Shown here one piece after another: positions 8,805-19,175 of a stretch of DNA of 64,000 bases (its first letter is position 1; each line of letters starts with the position of its first letter). Under the pieces are notes generated by a model. The model did not search any database. It was not told the DNA's origin and was given only the letters and a program-made list of their open reading frames with translations. The position numbers were made by a program, and so were the translations under genes. Source of the DNA: an uncultured Candidatus Actinomarina sp. (GTDB taxonomy: Bacteria; Actinomycetota; Acidimicrobiia; Actinomarinales; Actinomarinaceae); the NCBI GenBank assembly GCA_902580215.1, contig CACHJT010000004.1:1-64000 (forward strand), read 5' to 3'.

Positions 8805-9826
8805 TGTCAGAAATTAAAACCACTTCTCTTTACGATTTTCATATAAGTAAAAATGCAAAGGTAATTGATTTTGCTGGTTGGTCTATGCCGTTCTCTTATG
8901 ATGGAACATTAAAAGAACATCATTATGTAAGAGAGTCGGCAGGTTATTTTGATGTATCTCATATGGGAAGGCTTCGTTTAAATTATTCCCAAATAGAAGA
9001 AATTAATTATTTAATTTGTTCTGACCTTAAAAACATAAGTAATACAAAAGCACTATATTCTATTTTTACTTCTGAAGAAGGTACAGCTATTGATGACGTT
9101 ATATTTTGGAAATTTGAAGATGATTTAATACTTATTTGCAATGCAAGCAATACTAACAAAATTAAAACTCATCTAGATATTCATTCAATTAACTATGAAG
9201 ATCTCACGTCTTCTACAGATTTAATAGCAGTTCAGGGTAAGAACGCGATAGATATTATTAGCAATATTATGTCTGTTCCTGATAAATTCTCAACTTCAAA
9301 AGAAGGAAAATATGTATATGCAAGAACAGGCTATACGGGTGAAGACGGCATTGAGGTTATGCTTGACACTAACGATACATTAGCTTTTATATCTGAATTG
9401 GAGAATAGAGGTGTTAAACCTTGTGGTTTAGGCTCAAGAGATACATTAAGACTTGAAGCGTCTTTACCTCTATATGGGTTTGAATTAACTGATGACATTT
9501 CACCAATTGAAGCAGGACTTAAGTGGACTGTAACCAATAAAGAAGATTTTTTAGGAAAAGATGTAATTGATCAACAAATTGAATCCAAAGAACACAAGCA
9601 CCTCAAAAGATTCAAATTGAATGCAAAACAGATAGCTCGTACTGGAACAATTTGTACCTCTGATGGGGTAGAAGGTATTGTTACTTCTGGCAATATTTCG
9701 CCAATATTAGGCTACCCAATTGGCTTTGTATTATTCAAAAGTAATCCCGCTGACGATTTAGTAGAGTTTGATATTCGTGGTAATTTAATAGAGGGAAATT
9801 TGTTATATAAGAGGTTTTTAAGTTAA
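8804..9826 (+). CDS. gcvT: Glycine cleavage system T protein (aminomethyltransferase)
   Basis: FAGWSMPFSY, FDVSHMGR, ARTGYTGEDGIEVM, LGSRDTLRLEASLPLYG. Confidence 0.95.
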   Translation: MSEIKTTSLYDFHISKNAKVIDFAGWSMPFSYDGTLKEHHYVRESAGYFDVSHMGRLRLNYSQIEEINYLICSDLKNISNTKALYSIFTSEEGTAIDDVIFWKFEDDLILICNASNTNKIKTHLDIHSINYEDLTSSTDLIAVQGKNAIDIISNIMSVPDKFSTSKEGKYVYARTGYTGEDGIEVMLDTNDTLAFISELENRGVKPCGLGSRDTLRLEASLPLYGFELTDDISPIEAGLKWTVTNKEDFLGKDVIDQQIESKEHKHLKRFKLNAKQIARTGTICTSDGVEGIVTSGNISPILGYPIGFVLFKSNPADDLVEFDIRGNLIEGNLLYKRFLS

Positions 9827-11133
9827 TGTTTGTACCACATTCTGAAATCGATTTAAAGAAAATGTTTGAAGAACTTTCTATAAGTTCTTTAGATGATTTA
9901 TTTACTCATATTCCTGAGACATTAAAACTAAATGATGGCTTAAATGTTCCGCCATCACTCTCTGAGCTCGAATCTATAAGTGATTTTGAAAATTTAGAAT
10001 CCAAAAATACACAGAATCTAATTTGTTTTGCTGGGGGAGGACATTACGACGTTTATCTACCACAAACAGTTAAATCGTTAACAATGCGTCCAGAGTTTAT
10101 GACATCTTATACACCCTATCAAGCTGAGATCTCACAAGGAATACTTCAGGTACTATTCGAATATCAATCACTTATCTGTGATTTAACAGACATGGAACTT
10201 GCAAACGCATCTCTTTACGATGGCGCAACATCTGTTGCAGAAGCAATTTCAGTAGCTATCAATAAAACGAAAAGAGACAATGTTGTTATCTCCAGTGGTT
10301 TTAATCCCAATACAAAGGAAGTTGTTAACACTCTTGTAGACAGGAATAAATTTAATGTTAATTACGTAGATCTTGTTGATTATTTATTTCCAGAAGATTA
10401 TGTTTTTTCACAAGATGATGCAGCATTTGTTGTTTCACTGCCTCACTATGAAGGTTCTGCACAGGATTTAACGTCAATAGTTCAAAACGCAAAAGCAGCA
10501 GGCGTAATTACAATTTGTTATGCGGACCCATCTATGCTTGGTATTTTAAAATCTCCTGGATCAATGGGTTTTGATATTGTTGTAGCTGAAGGCCAGTCAA
10601 TGGGATCACCGCTATCATTTGGTGGGCCAACTGTTGGTTGGTTCGCAACTAGAAAAGAATTAGCAAGACTTGTCCCAGGAAGAATAATTGGTGAATCTAG
10701 AGATTCGAATAATACAAAAACTTATGTTATGACACTAAGAGCTCGAGAGCAGGACATTAGACGTGAAAAAGCCTCATCAAATATTTGCACAAATCAAACA
10801 TTAAATGCTGTTGGTTCGACAATACACCTATCTTGGTTAGGACCCGAAGGCCTTTATGAAATTGGATACCAAGCTATTCAAAAAGCTTCATATATGAAAC
10901 AATTATTAACCGATAATAATTTCAATGTTTTAAACCACACTTCTTCATTAAGAGAATTTTTAGTAGAAACTAAAAAATCTGCGGAAGAGGTAATACTTGA
11001 AATGGGATCTAAAGGATTTTTAGCTGGTATTAAATACGATGATAATCAAATATTAGTTGCAGTAACCGAAAAGAGAACCAAGGCTCAAATAGATAATTAC
11101 GTAAATTCTTTAATGGAGGTTGATAATGCATAG
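9826..11133 (+). CDS. gcvPA: Glycine dehydrogenase (decarboxylating) subunit 1
   Basis: FAGGGHYDVYLPQTV, TSYTPYQAEISQGILQVLFEYQSLI, DGATSVAEA. Confidence 0.95.
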   Translation: MFVPHSEIDLKKMFEELSISSLDDLFTHIPETLKLNDGLNVPPSLSELESISDFENLESKNTQNLICFAGGGHYDVYLPQTVKSLTMRPEFMTSYTPYQAEISQGILQVLFEYQSLICDLTDMELANASLYDGATSVAEAISVAINKTKRDNVVISSGFNPNTKEVVNTLVDRNKFNVNYVDLVDYLFPEDYVFSQDDAAFVVSLPHYEGSAQDLTSIVQNAKAAGVITICYADPSMLGILKSPGSMGFDIVVAEGQSMGSPLSFGGPTVGWFATRKELARLVPGRIIGESRDSNNTKTYVMTLRAREQDIRREKASSNICTNQTLNAVGSTIHLSWLGPEGLYEIGYQAIQKASYMKQLLTDNNFNVLNHTSSLREFLVETKKSAEEVILEMGSKGFLAGIKYDDNQILVAVTEKRTKAQIDNYVNSLMEVDNA

Positions 11134-12631
11134 TGGCGGTAACGCTAGTTCATTACCTTTAGTTGGTGGTGCTCCTGAACCTACAATTAATCAGTTGTCC
11201 AAACCTGGTCGAAGAGCTTCGAGATTTCCTAAATTGGATGTTCCAGTAACTGAAATAAACAATTCAGCAATTAGAAATGACAAACCAAGTCTTCCTGAAG
11301 TTTCAGAGCATGATTTAGTAATGCACTACTCAAGACTTGCTCATAGAAATTTCGCTGTCGATGTAGGATTTTATCCACTTGGGTCTTGCACCATGAAGTA
11401 CAATCCTAGATTTGCTGATTATGTAGCTGGGTTAAATACCTTCGCTAATTCTCATCCTGCAACACCTTCTGCATTCACACAAGGTAACTTAGAAGTACTT
11501 CATGAATTAGAGAAATTTTTAATTGAAATCACTGGAATGGATAATGCTACGTTCCAACCTCCAGCAGGCGCATCTGGAGAGTTAACAGGATTATTAATAA
11601 TTAAAAAATATTTAGAAGAAAATAATTTAACTAACAAAACAGATATTATCGTTCCAGATTCAGCCCATGGTACTAATCCGGCTTCTGCAAAGATGGCAGG
11701 TTTTAATGTGGTAGAAGTATCAACAGATGTCAGAGGTATGGTGAACATTGACGACCTTAAAGAATTAGTTAATGAAAATACTGCTGGATTAATGTTAACA
11801 AATCCAAATACAGGTGGTTTGTTTGAAGAAAACATTATGGAAATATCAAATATTATTCACGAGAATGGTGGGTTAGTTTATTATGACGGAGCAAACTTAA
11901 ATGCAATTGTTGGAGTATGTAGACCAGGGGACATGGGCTTCGATATCGTACATTCAAATCTTCATAAAACTTTCGCAACACCTCATGGCGGTGGTGGTCC
12001 AGGTTCAGGTCCGGTAGCTGTAAAAGCTTTCTTGAAAGAATATTTACCAGGTCCAATTGTTGAGAAAAATGAAAATAATTATGAGTGGTATATGCCGAAA
12101 CTATCCATTGGTCGTATGCATGGATATCACGGTAATTTCTTAGTAGCTTTACGAGCACTTGTATATATGAAATTATTAGGTAAGGAAGGTTTAGATACTC
12201 TCGGTTCATATGCTGTTCTAAATGCAAGATATTTAAGTTCTGTCATATCTAAAGTTATACCTCTTGCTTATAACGAACCATGCATGCATGAATTCGTAGC
12301 AACAGTTAAAGATCTTAAAAAATCTCATAAAATTAAAGCATACGATGTTGGAAAAGCTTTACTAGATAAAGGTTTTCATTCTCCAACTATATATTTTCCA
12401 CTTATCATCGAAGAGGCTCTTATGTTTGAACCTACAGAAACTCAAACTGTAGACACTCTTGATGATTTAGCAGAAACACTTAAAGCTATTATTGATGAGC
12501 TACAGGGTGAAGATGTTTCACTTGAGGAATACCCTAAAAATTTACCTGTTGGAAGGCCAAATGAGCTTATTCCTGCAAAGCATTTAACAGTTAATTGGGG
12601 AGATTTTGAACTTCTTGAATTAACTGAATAA
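11126..12631 (+). CDS. gcvPB: Glycine dehydrogenase (decarboxylating) subunit 2
   Basis: PLGSCTMKYNPR, HGTNPASA, PLP-Lys region HSNLHKTFATPHGGGGPGSGP. Start set to ATG 11126 after GGAGG. Confidence 0.95.
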   Translation: MHSGGNASSLPLVGGAPEPTINQLSKPGRRASRFPKLDVPVTEINNSAIRNDKPSLPEVSEHDLVMHYSRLAHRNFAVDVGFYPLGSCTMKYNPRFADYVAGLNTFANSHPATPSAFTQGNLEVLHELEKFLIEITGMDNATFQPPAGASGELTGLLIIKKYLEENNLTNKTDIIVPDSAHGTNPASAKMAGFNVVEVSTDVRGMVNIDDLKELVNENTAGLMLTNPNTGGLFEENIMEISNIIHENGGLVYYDGANLNAIVGVCRPGDMGFDIVHSNLHKTFATPHGGGGPGSGPVAVKAFLKEYLPGPIVEKNENNYEWYMPKLSIGRMHGYHGNFLVALRALVYMKLLGKEGLDTLGSYAVLNARYLSSVISKVIPLAYNEPCMHEFVATVKDLKKSHKIKAYDVGKALLDKGFHSPTIYFPLIIEEALMFEPTETQTVDTLDDLAETLKAIIDELQGEDVSLEEYPKNLPVGRPNELIPAKHLTVNWGDFELLELTE

Positions 12632-12640
12632 TATGTATAT

Positions 12641-14290
12641 ATGAATCCATCGAAGATTGATATAGATAGAAACATAAGCAAATTAAGAGTCAACTCATCT
12701 GAATTTTTAAATCTTGATAAAGCAAACCTTGTCACTATGCTCGATCAAACAATTGATAATATAAAAACAATTTCATATTATTGGGCAACGCTTGCATCTG
12801 AAAAAAAAGGAATTTTAAATAAATCAAAAGAAGGTGAAGAGTGGATAGGCGGTCCATTTGCTTGCATCTACGCCATACAATATTTTAAAGATACACTTAT
12901 GAATGAAGATGGTCTGGATAAATCAAAATATGATGATTCAAAAAAGAGCTATAAAGCATTTCCAACAAAAAATATTGAAAAGCTTCTATTTCCTTTCTTA
13001 GAAGGTGAGGTAAGGTTTGGAAAAAATTTAAATTTTGATCAGATAAATGAATATAGAGGATTTGCTAATAGATTTAAAAACAATAAACCAAGAATAACAC
13101 TTGTCTTAGGAGCAGGTAACGTTTCCTCAATTCCAGTTCTTGATGCTTTATTTCATATGATTGCATACAAGTCTGTTATTTACTTAAAGCTCAACCCTGT
13201 TAATGATTATTTATTACCAATCTTTACACAAGTATTTGAACCTTTTATATCAAGAGGGTATATGATCGTCACTGAAGGCGATATTGAAGCATCAAAATAT
13301 TTAACCCAACATGATGGATTTCATCAAACACATTTGACTGGTTCAAATTATACATATGAAAATATTGTCTATGGAAGAATCCTTAATGATAAAGAACGTT
13401 CCCTAAAAACATTACCTAAAATAAACAAAAAACCTATCACTACAGAACTAGGTAATGTAACTCCTATTATTGTACATCCTGGCAATTGGTCACGTTCTGA
13501 ACTCAAACATCAAGCAAAAAAAATTGTAACTGCAAAACTTAATAATTCAGGTTTTAACTGTATAGCCGCTCAAGTGATTGTTTTACCTAAAGACTGGAAA
13601 CATACTCAAAAACTTAAAGATGAAATTATTTTTTACCTTAAAAAAGTAGGTGATACAACTTCATATTATCCTGGTGCATCTGAAAATCTGAAGGAATTAA
13701 TTGGAACAAATAATTATGACCAAATTAATGAACTTTCTTGCAATACACCATTTCTAGTAAGTGATTTAGAACTAGAAAAAGAATATGCAAACAAGGAAGT
13801 TTGGTCTACAGCATTATATTTTAAAGAAATACCATTCACAAGTTATGAAGATTTTGCCGTAAAGTCTATCGAATATGTTAACAATGAATTATGGGGTAAC
13901 TTAGGTGTCACAGTTTTGATAAAGAATCATAAAAAGAAAACGAACCAAGAAATACTGGAAAAATATGTCGTTGAACTTAAATATGGCACTGTCGCTATTA
14001 ATGAATGGTCAGCACTTGGTTTTGTAATACCTACAATGCCTTGGGGTGGATATCCGGGCAACAAAGACAACGATATTCAGAGTGGTCAAGGATATGTACA
14101 TAATACTTTACTTTTTGAATCACCACAAAAAGGTATAGTCTATTCCAAATTCAGACTATCTCCTTTAATAGACCCTCCATGGTTTGTAACAAATAAAAAA
14201 GCTCATAGAATCTTCAAAAATCTAACTTACTATCAAGCTACAAAATCAAAATTAAATTTAATTAAATTAATATTTTCTACAGTAATATAG
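12641..14290 (+). CDS. Aldehyde dehydrogenase superfamily protein
   Basis: TGSN, TTELGNVTPIIV and NNSGFNCIAAQVIV (putative catalytic Cys) motifs. Confidence 0.75.
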   Translation: MNPSKIDIDRNISKLRVNSSEFLNLDKANLVTMLDQTIDNIKTISYYWATLASEKKGILNKSKEGEEWIGGPFACIYAIQYFKDTLMNEDGLDKSKYDDSKKSYKAFPTKNIEKLLFPFLEGEVRFGKNLNFDQINEYRGFANRFKNNKPRITLVLGAGNVSSIPVLDALFHMIAYKSVIYLKLNPVNDYLLPIFTQVFEPFISRGYMIVTEGDIEASKYLTQHDGFHQTHLTGSNYTYENIVYGRILNDKERSLKTLPKINKKPITTELGNVTPIIVHPGNWSRSELKHQAKKIVTAKLNNSGFNCIAAQVIVLPKDWKHTQKLKDEIIFYLKKVGDTTSYYPGASENLKELIGTNNYDQINELSCNTPFLVSDLELEKEYANKEVWSTALYFKEIPFTSYEDFAVKSIEYVNNELWGNLGVTVLIKNHKKKTNQEILEKYVVELKYGTVAINEWSALGFVIPTMPWGGYPGNKDNDIQSGQGYVHNTLLFESPQKGIVYSKFRLSPLIDPPWFVTNKKAHRIFKNLTYYQATKSKLNLIKLIFSTVI

Positions 14291-14294
14291 AGGT

Positions 14295-15413
14295 ATGAAA
14301 AAAGCTCATATTGTTTTATTATTGATAGTTCTTATAGCTTGTTCATCTGGTGATAATTCGGCTGAAGATGTTACTGTTGTAGATTCAAATGAAACTCCAT
14401 CCACTACAACTTCTTCAGAGACGAGTAATGAATCAACTACAACGTCTACCACTGACCCTGTATTTGCATATACCTTTGATGTAGAAAAAATGTCTCCGTT
14501 TACAGGATTAGAATTACAACCGGAAATTTGGCTCCAAAGACCTAAGAGAGCAATTGCTTTTAAAATTGATAATAATGTCAATGCTCGACCTCAATCTGGT
14601 CTGCAAGAAGCTGATGCTGTACATGAAATATTAGTTGAAGGTGGCATGACAAGATTTTTAGCATTTTTTATGGATAGGTCATCAAATTATCTAGGCCCAA
14701 TTAGATCTGCTAGACCAACTGATCCAACTCTTGTACGACCATATGGAGGTACTTTGGTTGTATCTGGTGCAACAGATGGGTTAATTCCAGCAATTAGAGA
14801 TCTTGGTGTTCCAGTTCTCCAAGAACAAAATGCTCCTACAATGTTTAGGATTGCTTCAAGAAAAGCTCCACACAACTTATATGCTGATACTGAATTAGTA
14901 CGTGAAAAAATTAATGATAGAGGTTTCTTTTTCTTACAACCTGGTCCAAATCCACTTTATCCATTTGGATTAGATCAACGTAATTGGAGTGCAGGTGCAA
15001 ACAGAATTACTGTAAAATATTCAGATTTTACAACTGTTATATGGAAACTTGATGGAGATAAATATTCAAGATTCATAATTGATAATTATTCAGAAAATAA
15101 AGAAGCCACTGCTCATAATTTTATTTCACAAGATGGTAATTATACAGATATTTTGAAAACTGAAACAATAGTTGTTATACAAGGACCGCTTTATAAAGAT
15201 AAAGCAACCACACTCCCTAGTGTTCTAACCGTGGGCGTTGGAAATGCGTATGTTTTTAATAATGGAAATTATATACAAGGCACTTGGAGAAGAGGAGATA
15301 TTTCTGAAACTTTTGATCTTGTAGATGAAAATCAAAATCCTATATTTGTTCCTCCTAGTACTCAATGGGTACATATTTTACCAAATGAAGGTGAAGTTTC
15401 TATAGACAACTAA
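14295..15413 (+). CDS. DUF3048-type lipoprotein
   Basis: Lipobox-like LIACSSG; KIDNNVNARPQSGLQEADAVHEILVEGGMTRFLAFF; RSARPTDP; RKAPHNLYAD. Confidence 0.85.
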   Translation: MKKAHIVLLLIVLIACSSGDNSAEDVTVVDSNETPSTTTSSETSNESTTTSTTDPVFAYTFDVEKMSPFTGLELQPEIWLQRPKRAIAFKIDNNVNARPQSGLQEADAVHEILVEGGMTRFLAFFMDRSSNYLGPIRSARPTDPTLVRPYGGTLVVSGATDGLIPAIRDLGVPVLQEQNAPTMFRIASRKAPHNLYADTELVREKINDRGFFFLQPGPNPLYPFGLDQRNWSAGANRITVKYSDFTTVIWKLDGDKYSRFIIDNYSENKEATAHNFISQDGNYTDILKTETIVVIQGPLYKDKATTLPSVLTVGVGNAYVFNNGNYIQGTWRRGDISETFDLVDENQNPIFVPPSTQWVHILPNEGEVSIDN

Positions 15414-15422
15414 TATAAAAGG

Positions 15423-17156
15423 ATGCAAAATTTAATATTTTCTATCTTGTTATCTCTTTCTATTACAACTCAATCAAATTTTAATTCTTGTAATAACTAT
15501 TACGAAAACCACCCAGTTAGAAGTGATATTATGATGCAAATTGTTTTAAAATCATATGGTTATTACGACGGTGATATTGATGGTAAATTTGGTAGAGTAT
15601 CTAAAAAAGCTCTTATTATGTTTCAAGGAGCAAATAATCTATCACCTGATGCCGTTATAGGACAACAAACTTGTAGTTTATTGTTGAACAAAAAGAGTAT
15701 TGTTAGAAATGTTCAACAAAAACCAAACGATTCATTAGATGTCCAAAGTCAATATTCTCAAGAAATATACGATATACAGGTAAAGTTAAAAAACCTTGGA
15801 TTGTATACATCAACTATAGATGGGATTAATGGTCCAGGAACTAAACGTGCTATAAGAAATTTTCAAGAAAAAGCAGGACTTAATATTGATGGTGTTGCTG
15901 GTCCTCAAACATTGGCTGCATTGAAAAAAGGTGAGGAAAGCTACATTAAAAAAGAAAATACTACTACTTCATCACCTACGACAACAACTGAAGTTAGTTC
16001 ATCTAATTCTGCATTAGATTTAAGAAACTATGATCCAAATAAAACATGTATAAATGGTTATGTTGATTCAAATGGTGTTTGGGTTCCTGATCCTTGTTTC
16101 AAACCTGTATTTGTTTACAGATTTGGCAAAACAGCACAAGTAAATTCTCAAAATGAATTAGATGCATATCTTGCTGATCGTTGGTCGTTAACAAAAGAAA
16201 AAACATATATAACAATTGGAAGAGTGAAAACACAAAACTTTACTGATGGAATACATTCCCCAGTTAATGGTTTAAAAATGGAAAGTAACGCAAATAATAA
16301 AATAGTTTTAGGAATAAAAAATGATAATAATGTAAGAGCTAGGCCACAGTCTGGTCCTCAAAATGCTGATGCTGTTTTTGAAGTTTTAGTTGAAGGTGGA
16401 ATGACAAGATTTATAAACATATTTTATGAGTCAGACACTACATATCATGGTCCTATTAGATCTGCTCGTCCTACTGATCCAACTGTTCTAAGACCACTGG
16501 ACGGTGTATTAGTTGCTAGTGGTGCTACTGGAGGTTTAATTCCTGAGATTCTTGACATGGGAGTTCCAGTAATTACCGATCGTAGACCTGAGTATTTTAG
16601 AATTTCATCAAGAAAAGCTCCACACAACCTCTATGCAGATACTTATAAATTAAAATCTTTAGCTATAGCTAAAGGTTATAAGAAGTCAGATAATCCACAA
16701 CCATTATTTCCATGGGGTAATCCAGATATATCTACTTGGGCAAATGGAAAAAGTATAAAACTTAAATTTTCAAGTCAGACATCTACTACATGGACTTGGG
16801 ATGGTACTAACTATGTAAGAACATATTATGATGCATATAAAGGATCTAGTTCTGGAAATATTCATAACTGGGTAAATGAAAATGGAGTATCAAGTCAAAT
16901 AGCTTTTAAAACAGTGATCGCACTTTTCTGTGAACCATATGTACATCCGTTACAACTTCCTTCTGTAAAAACTGTAGGTGAGGGACGAGCAGTAATTTTG
17001 CATGGTGGAAAGATGATGGACGTTAAGTGGAAGCGTGGTTCCAACTTAGATCCATTTCATATAGTTGATTCAAATGGAAATACAATGTACATACCACCTG
17101 GAAAACCTTGGATTTCATTGGTTCCAAGTACATTTTCACCTACTTTTGACAATTAA
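15423..17156 (+). CDS. Protein with two peptidoglycan-binding repeats plus a DUF3048-type domain
   Basis: Two PG_binding_1-like repeats (YYDGDIDGKFGRVSKKALIMFQ and LYTSTIDGINGPGTKRAIRNFQ), Thr/Ser linker, then KNDNNVRARPQSGPQNADAVFEVLVEGGMTRF. Confidence 0.85.
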   Translation: MQNLIFSILLSLSITTQSNFNSCNNYYENHPVRSDIMMQIVLKSYGYYDGDIDGKFGRVSKKALIMFQGANNLSPDAVIGQQTCSLLLNKKSIVRNVQQKPNDSLDVQSQYSQEIYDIQVKLKNLGLYTSTIDGINGPGTKRAIRNFQEKAGLNIDGVAGPQTLAALKKGEESYIKKENTTTSSPTTTTEVSSSNSALDLRNYDPNKTCINGYVDSNGVWVPDPCFKPVFVYRFGKTAQVNSQNELDAYLADRWSLTKEKTYITIGRVKTQNFTDGIHSPVNGLKMESNANNKIVLGIKNDNNVRARPQSGPQNADAVFEVLVEGGMTRFINIFYESDTTYHGPIRSARPTDPTVLRPLDGVLVASGATGGLIPEILDMGVPVITDRRPEYFRISSRKAPHNLYADTYKLKSLAIAKGYKKSDNPQPLFPWGNPDISTWANGKSIKLKFSSQTSTTWTWDGTNYVRTYYDAYKGSSSGNIHNWVNENGVSSQIAFKTVIALFCEPYVHPLQLPSVKTVGEGRAVILHGGKMMDVKWKRGSNLDPFHIVDSNGNTMYIPPGKPWISLVPSTFSPTFDN

Positions 17157-17157
17157 C

Positions 17158-17187
17158 TTTACTTTTGTATCTTAAAAATGGTATATT
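17158..17187 (+). promoter_or_regulatory. Putative promoter for the 17.19 kb candidate sRNA
   Basis: TTTACT (17158-17163), 18 nt, TATATT (17182-17187). Confidence 0.35.
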
Positions 17188-17192
17188 AAGAG

Positions 17193-17258
17193 TGCGTTTC
17201 AATTAAGTGTGATACGCAGCCCTGTTGGGAAGCCCTCTTTTTGGGGGCTTCCGTTTTT
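17193..17258 (+). ncRNA. Candidate ~65-nt small structured RNA ending in a terminator
   Basis: TGCGT...ACGCA stem, CCCTGTTGGG mini-hairpin, then GGAAGCCCTCTTTTTGGGGGCTTCC-GTTTTT; no ORF in this interval. Confidence 0.35.
17228..17258 (+). terminator. Rho-independent terminator
   Basis: GGAAGCCC-TCTTTTTGG-GGGCTTCC followed by GTTTTT. Confidence 0.8.
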
Positions 17259-17263
17259 AAGGA

Positions 17264-18205
17264 CTAATTTAATTCTGATAAAATATCCAGCGTATCTCCC
17301 CAAACAATATCGGGTACATAAGCTATAAGGTAGGAACATCCCTCAGCTTCATAACTTTTTAAAGTTTCAAACACTTCATCTTTAGTTCCTATTAATGGAC
17401 GTTCATAGTAGTAATCCTCTGGTAAATTTGTATATTTTGCAAGTTTGGATATTTTTGACTGTAAATCTTTTTTATTGTCTCCAATAACAACATTTGTATG
17501 AAGTGTTCTTCCAATTTCATCGTAATTTCTGTTTTGCTCTTCACAATGTTTTTTAAGTATTTGAGATTTATTTCTGAAACCATCAACATCGACATCCCAA
17601 TTCCCATAATCTCCGTATTTAGCTAATAGTTTAAGTGTTACTTTTTCTCCACCTCCACATACCCAAAGAGGTGGATATGGTTTTTGTATTGGCTTAGGTT
17701 GATTTATTGCACCATCTATTTGATAATATTCACCATTAAAAATTGGTGTATCTTCAGTTGTCATTAATTTATAAATCTGCAAAGATTCTTCAAGCATTTT
17801 TAATCTAATACCTGCCGTTGGATACTCATATCCATAAGCTTTATATTCGTGATCATACCATCCAGCACCTATAGCATATTCAAGACGACCTCCTGACATG
17901 ACATCAATATTTGATGCGACTTTTGTTAAATATGCCGGATTCCTGTAAGAGTTGCATGTACACATCTGGCCTAATCGAACTTTTGAAGTTGTTTGTGATA
18001 AAGCTGACATAAGAGTCCAGCATTCATATGTAGGATCTTGTGTTGGTAGAGGTACTGTATGAAAATGATCGTAAACCCAAATTGATTCAAAATTTAATTC
18101 TTCGATTCTGTTAGCAGAATTTAATATTGTGTTCCACTGGTTCTCTTGCTCTATACCATTAAGATCCATCCTCCAACCTTGAGGAACAAATACACCTATT
18201 TTCAT
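17264..18205 (-). CDS. LLM class F420-dependent oxidoreductase
   Basis: WVYDHFHTVPLP, LGQMCTCNSYRNPAYLTKVASNIDVMSGGRLEYAIGAGWYDHEYKAYGYEYP. Confidence 0.9.
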   Translation of the reverse strand: MKIGVFVPQGWRMDLNGIEQENQWNTILNSANRIEELNFESIWVYDHFHTVPLPTQDPTYECWTLMSALSQTTSKVRLGQMCTCNSYRNPAYLTKVASNIDVMSGGRLEYAIGAGWYDHEYKAYGYEYPTAGIRLKMLEESLQIYKLMTTEDTPIFNGEYYQIDGAINQPKPIQKPYPPLWVCGGGEKVTLKLLAKYGDYGNWDVDVDGFRNKSQILKKHCEEQNRNYDEIGRTLHTNVVIGDNKKDLQSKISKLAKYTNLPEDYYYERPLIGTKDEVFETLKSYEAEGCSYLIAYVPDIVWGDTLDILSELN

Positions 18206-18218
18206 GATTTAATTATAG

Positions 18219-18590
18219 TTATTTTTTATTACGACGTTTAAGGAGATAAAGCAGATCCGATATATCTTCTCTTTCAGTTCTACTGTTAATATATTTAAGC
18301 CCAAAGATGAATATAAAAATAGAAGATATAAATATTAAGATGCTGTTTAAAACTTTTACTATTGCAGTGCTTTTGCAGACTACTTCATTCATTCTTAAAT
18401 TAGATTCAGTATATTGAATATTATTTATCAAGATATCATAAATTGAACCGCAATTAAGTTTAAATTCTTTATATTTTTCTAACGACACTCCAGTAAATTC
18501 AATTTTCACATCATTTATAAGATAAAAAAAAGTTAGGATATATACAGATACTAAAATAAGAACTAAAGATTTTTTATTAAACATAAACAA
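18219..18590 (-). CDS. Hypothetical membrane protein
   Basis: 123 aa ORF with two TM-like segments. Confidence 0.5.
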   Translation of the reverse strand: MFMFNKKSLVLILVSVYILTFFYLINDVKIEFTGVSLEKYKEFKLNCGSIYDILINNIQYTESNLRMNEVVCKSTAIVKVLNSILIFISSIFIFIFGLKYINSRTEREDISDLLYLLKRRNKK

Positions 18591-18605
18591 AATACACTTT
18601 ACATT

Positions 18606-19175
18606 ATGAATGAAATAACATTACTTGAAAATCAACTTAAACGTATGAGAAGTATGAATAAGTTTTACCATTTACAATTTTTGAACGATGTACGATATTT
18701 TTTTCTTATCGGTTTACTTTCTATAATTTTTTCATTTAATAACGAAAAAGTACATTATTTATTGCCTCTAATCTCACTATTTGGGAGTGTAATCCTTGCA
18801 TTTCATGCTTATTATTTAATATTTTCAAGAAATTACTCAGAATACATAGAAAAGAAGATAAATAATACCTTAAACAAAGATGCATATATCACGCATAAAC
18901 TGGAAAACAGGTATTTTTTTCCGATTCAAGATAAAAAAATAGTAGTAGCTAAGCTTGGAAAAGATTTTTCATGGTTTAGTTTTGTAACACTTTTTATTAC
19001 CTTTTATGGAATCGTACTGTATGCGTACGGAATGTACAATATTTTTAAGACTCTAAATAGCATTTATTATTTTATGTTTATAATACTTCTTACACTTGTA
19101 ACATTTATTACTGGATACTGGTGGTTCATTAACAATGAAGGGGAATCAAGATTAAAAAGCGTATACGATGAGTAA
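18606..19175 (+). CDS. Hypothetical multi-TM protein
   Basis: 189 aa ORF, four TM-like segments, overlaps next CDS start. Confidence 0.6.
   Translation: MNEITLLENQLKRMRSMNKFYHLQFLNDVRYFFLIGLLSIIFSFNNEKVHYLLPLISLFGSVILAFHAYYLIFSRNYSEYIEKKINNTLNKDAYITHKLENRYFFPIQDKKIVVAKLGKDFSWFSFVTLFITFYGIVLYAYGMYNIFKTLNSIYYFMFIILLTLVTFITGYWWFINNEGESRLKSVYDE

Noticed and set aside
11853-12227. 124-aa minus-strand ORF inside gcvPB
   Set aside because: Shadow ORF antisense to a well-supported conserved gene; His/Leu/Tyr-biased composition typical of antisense frames.
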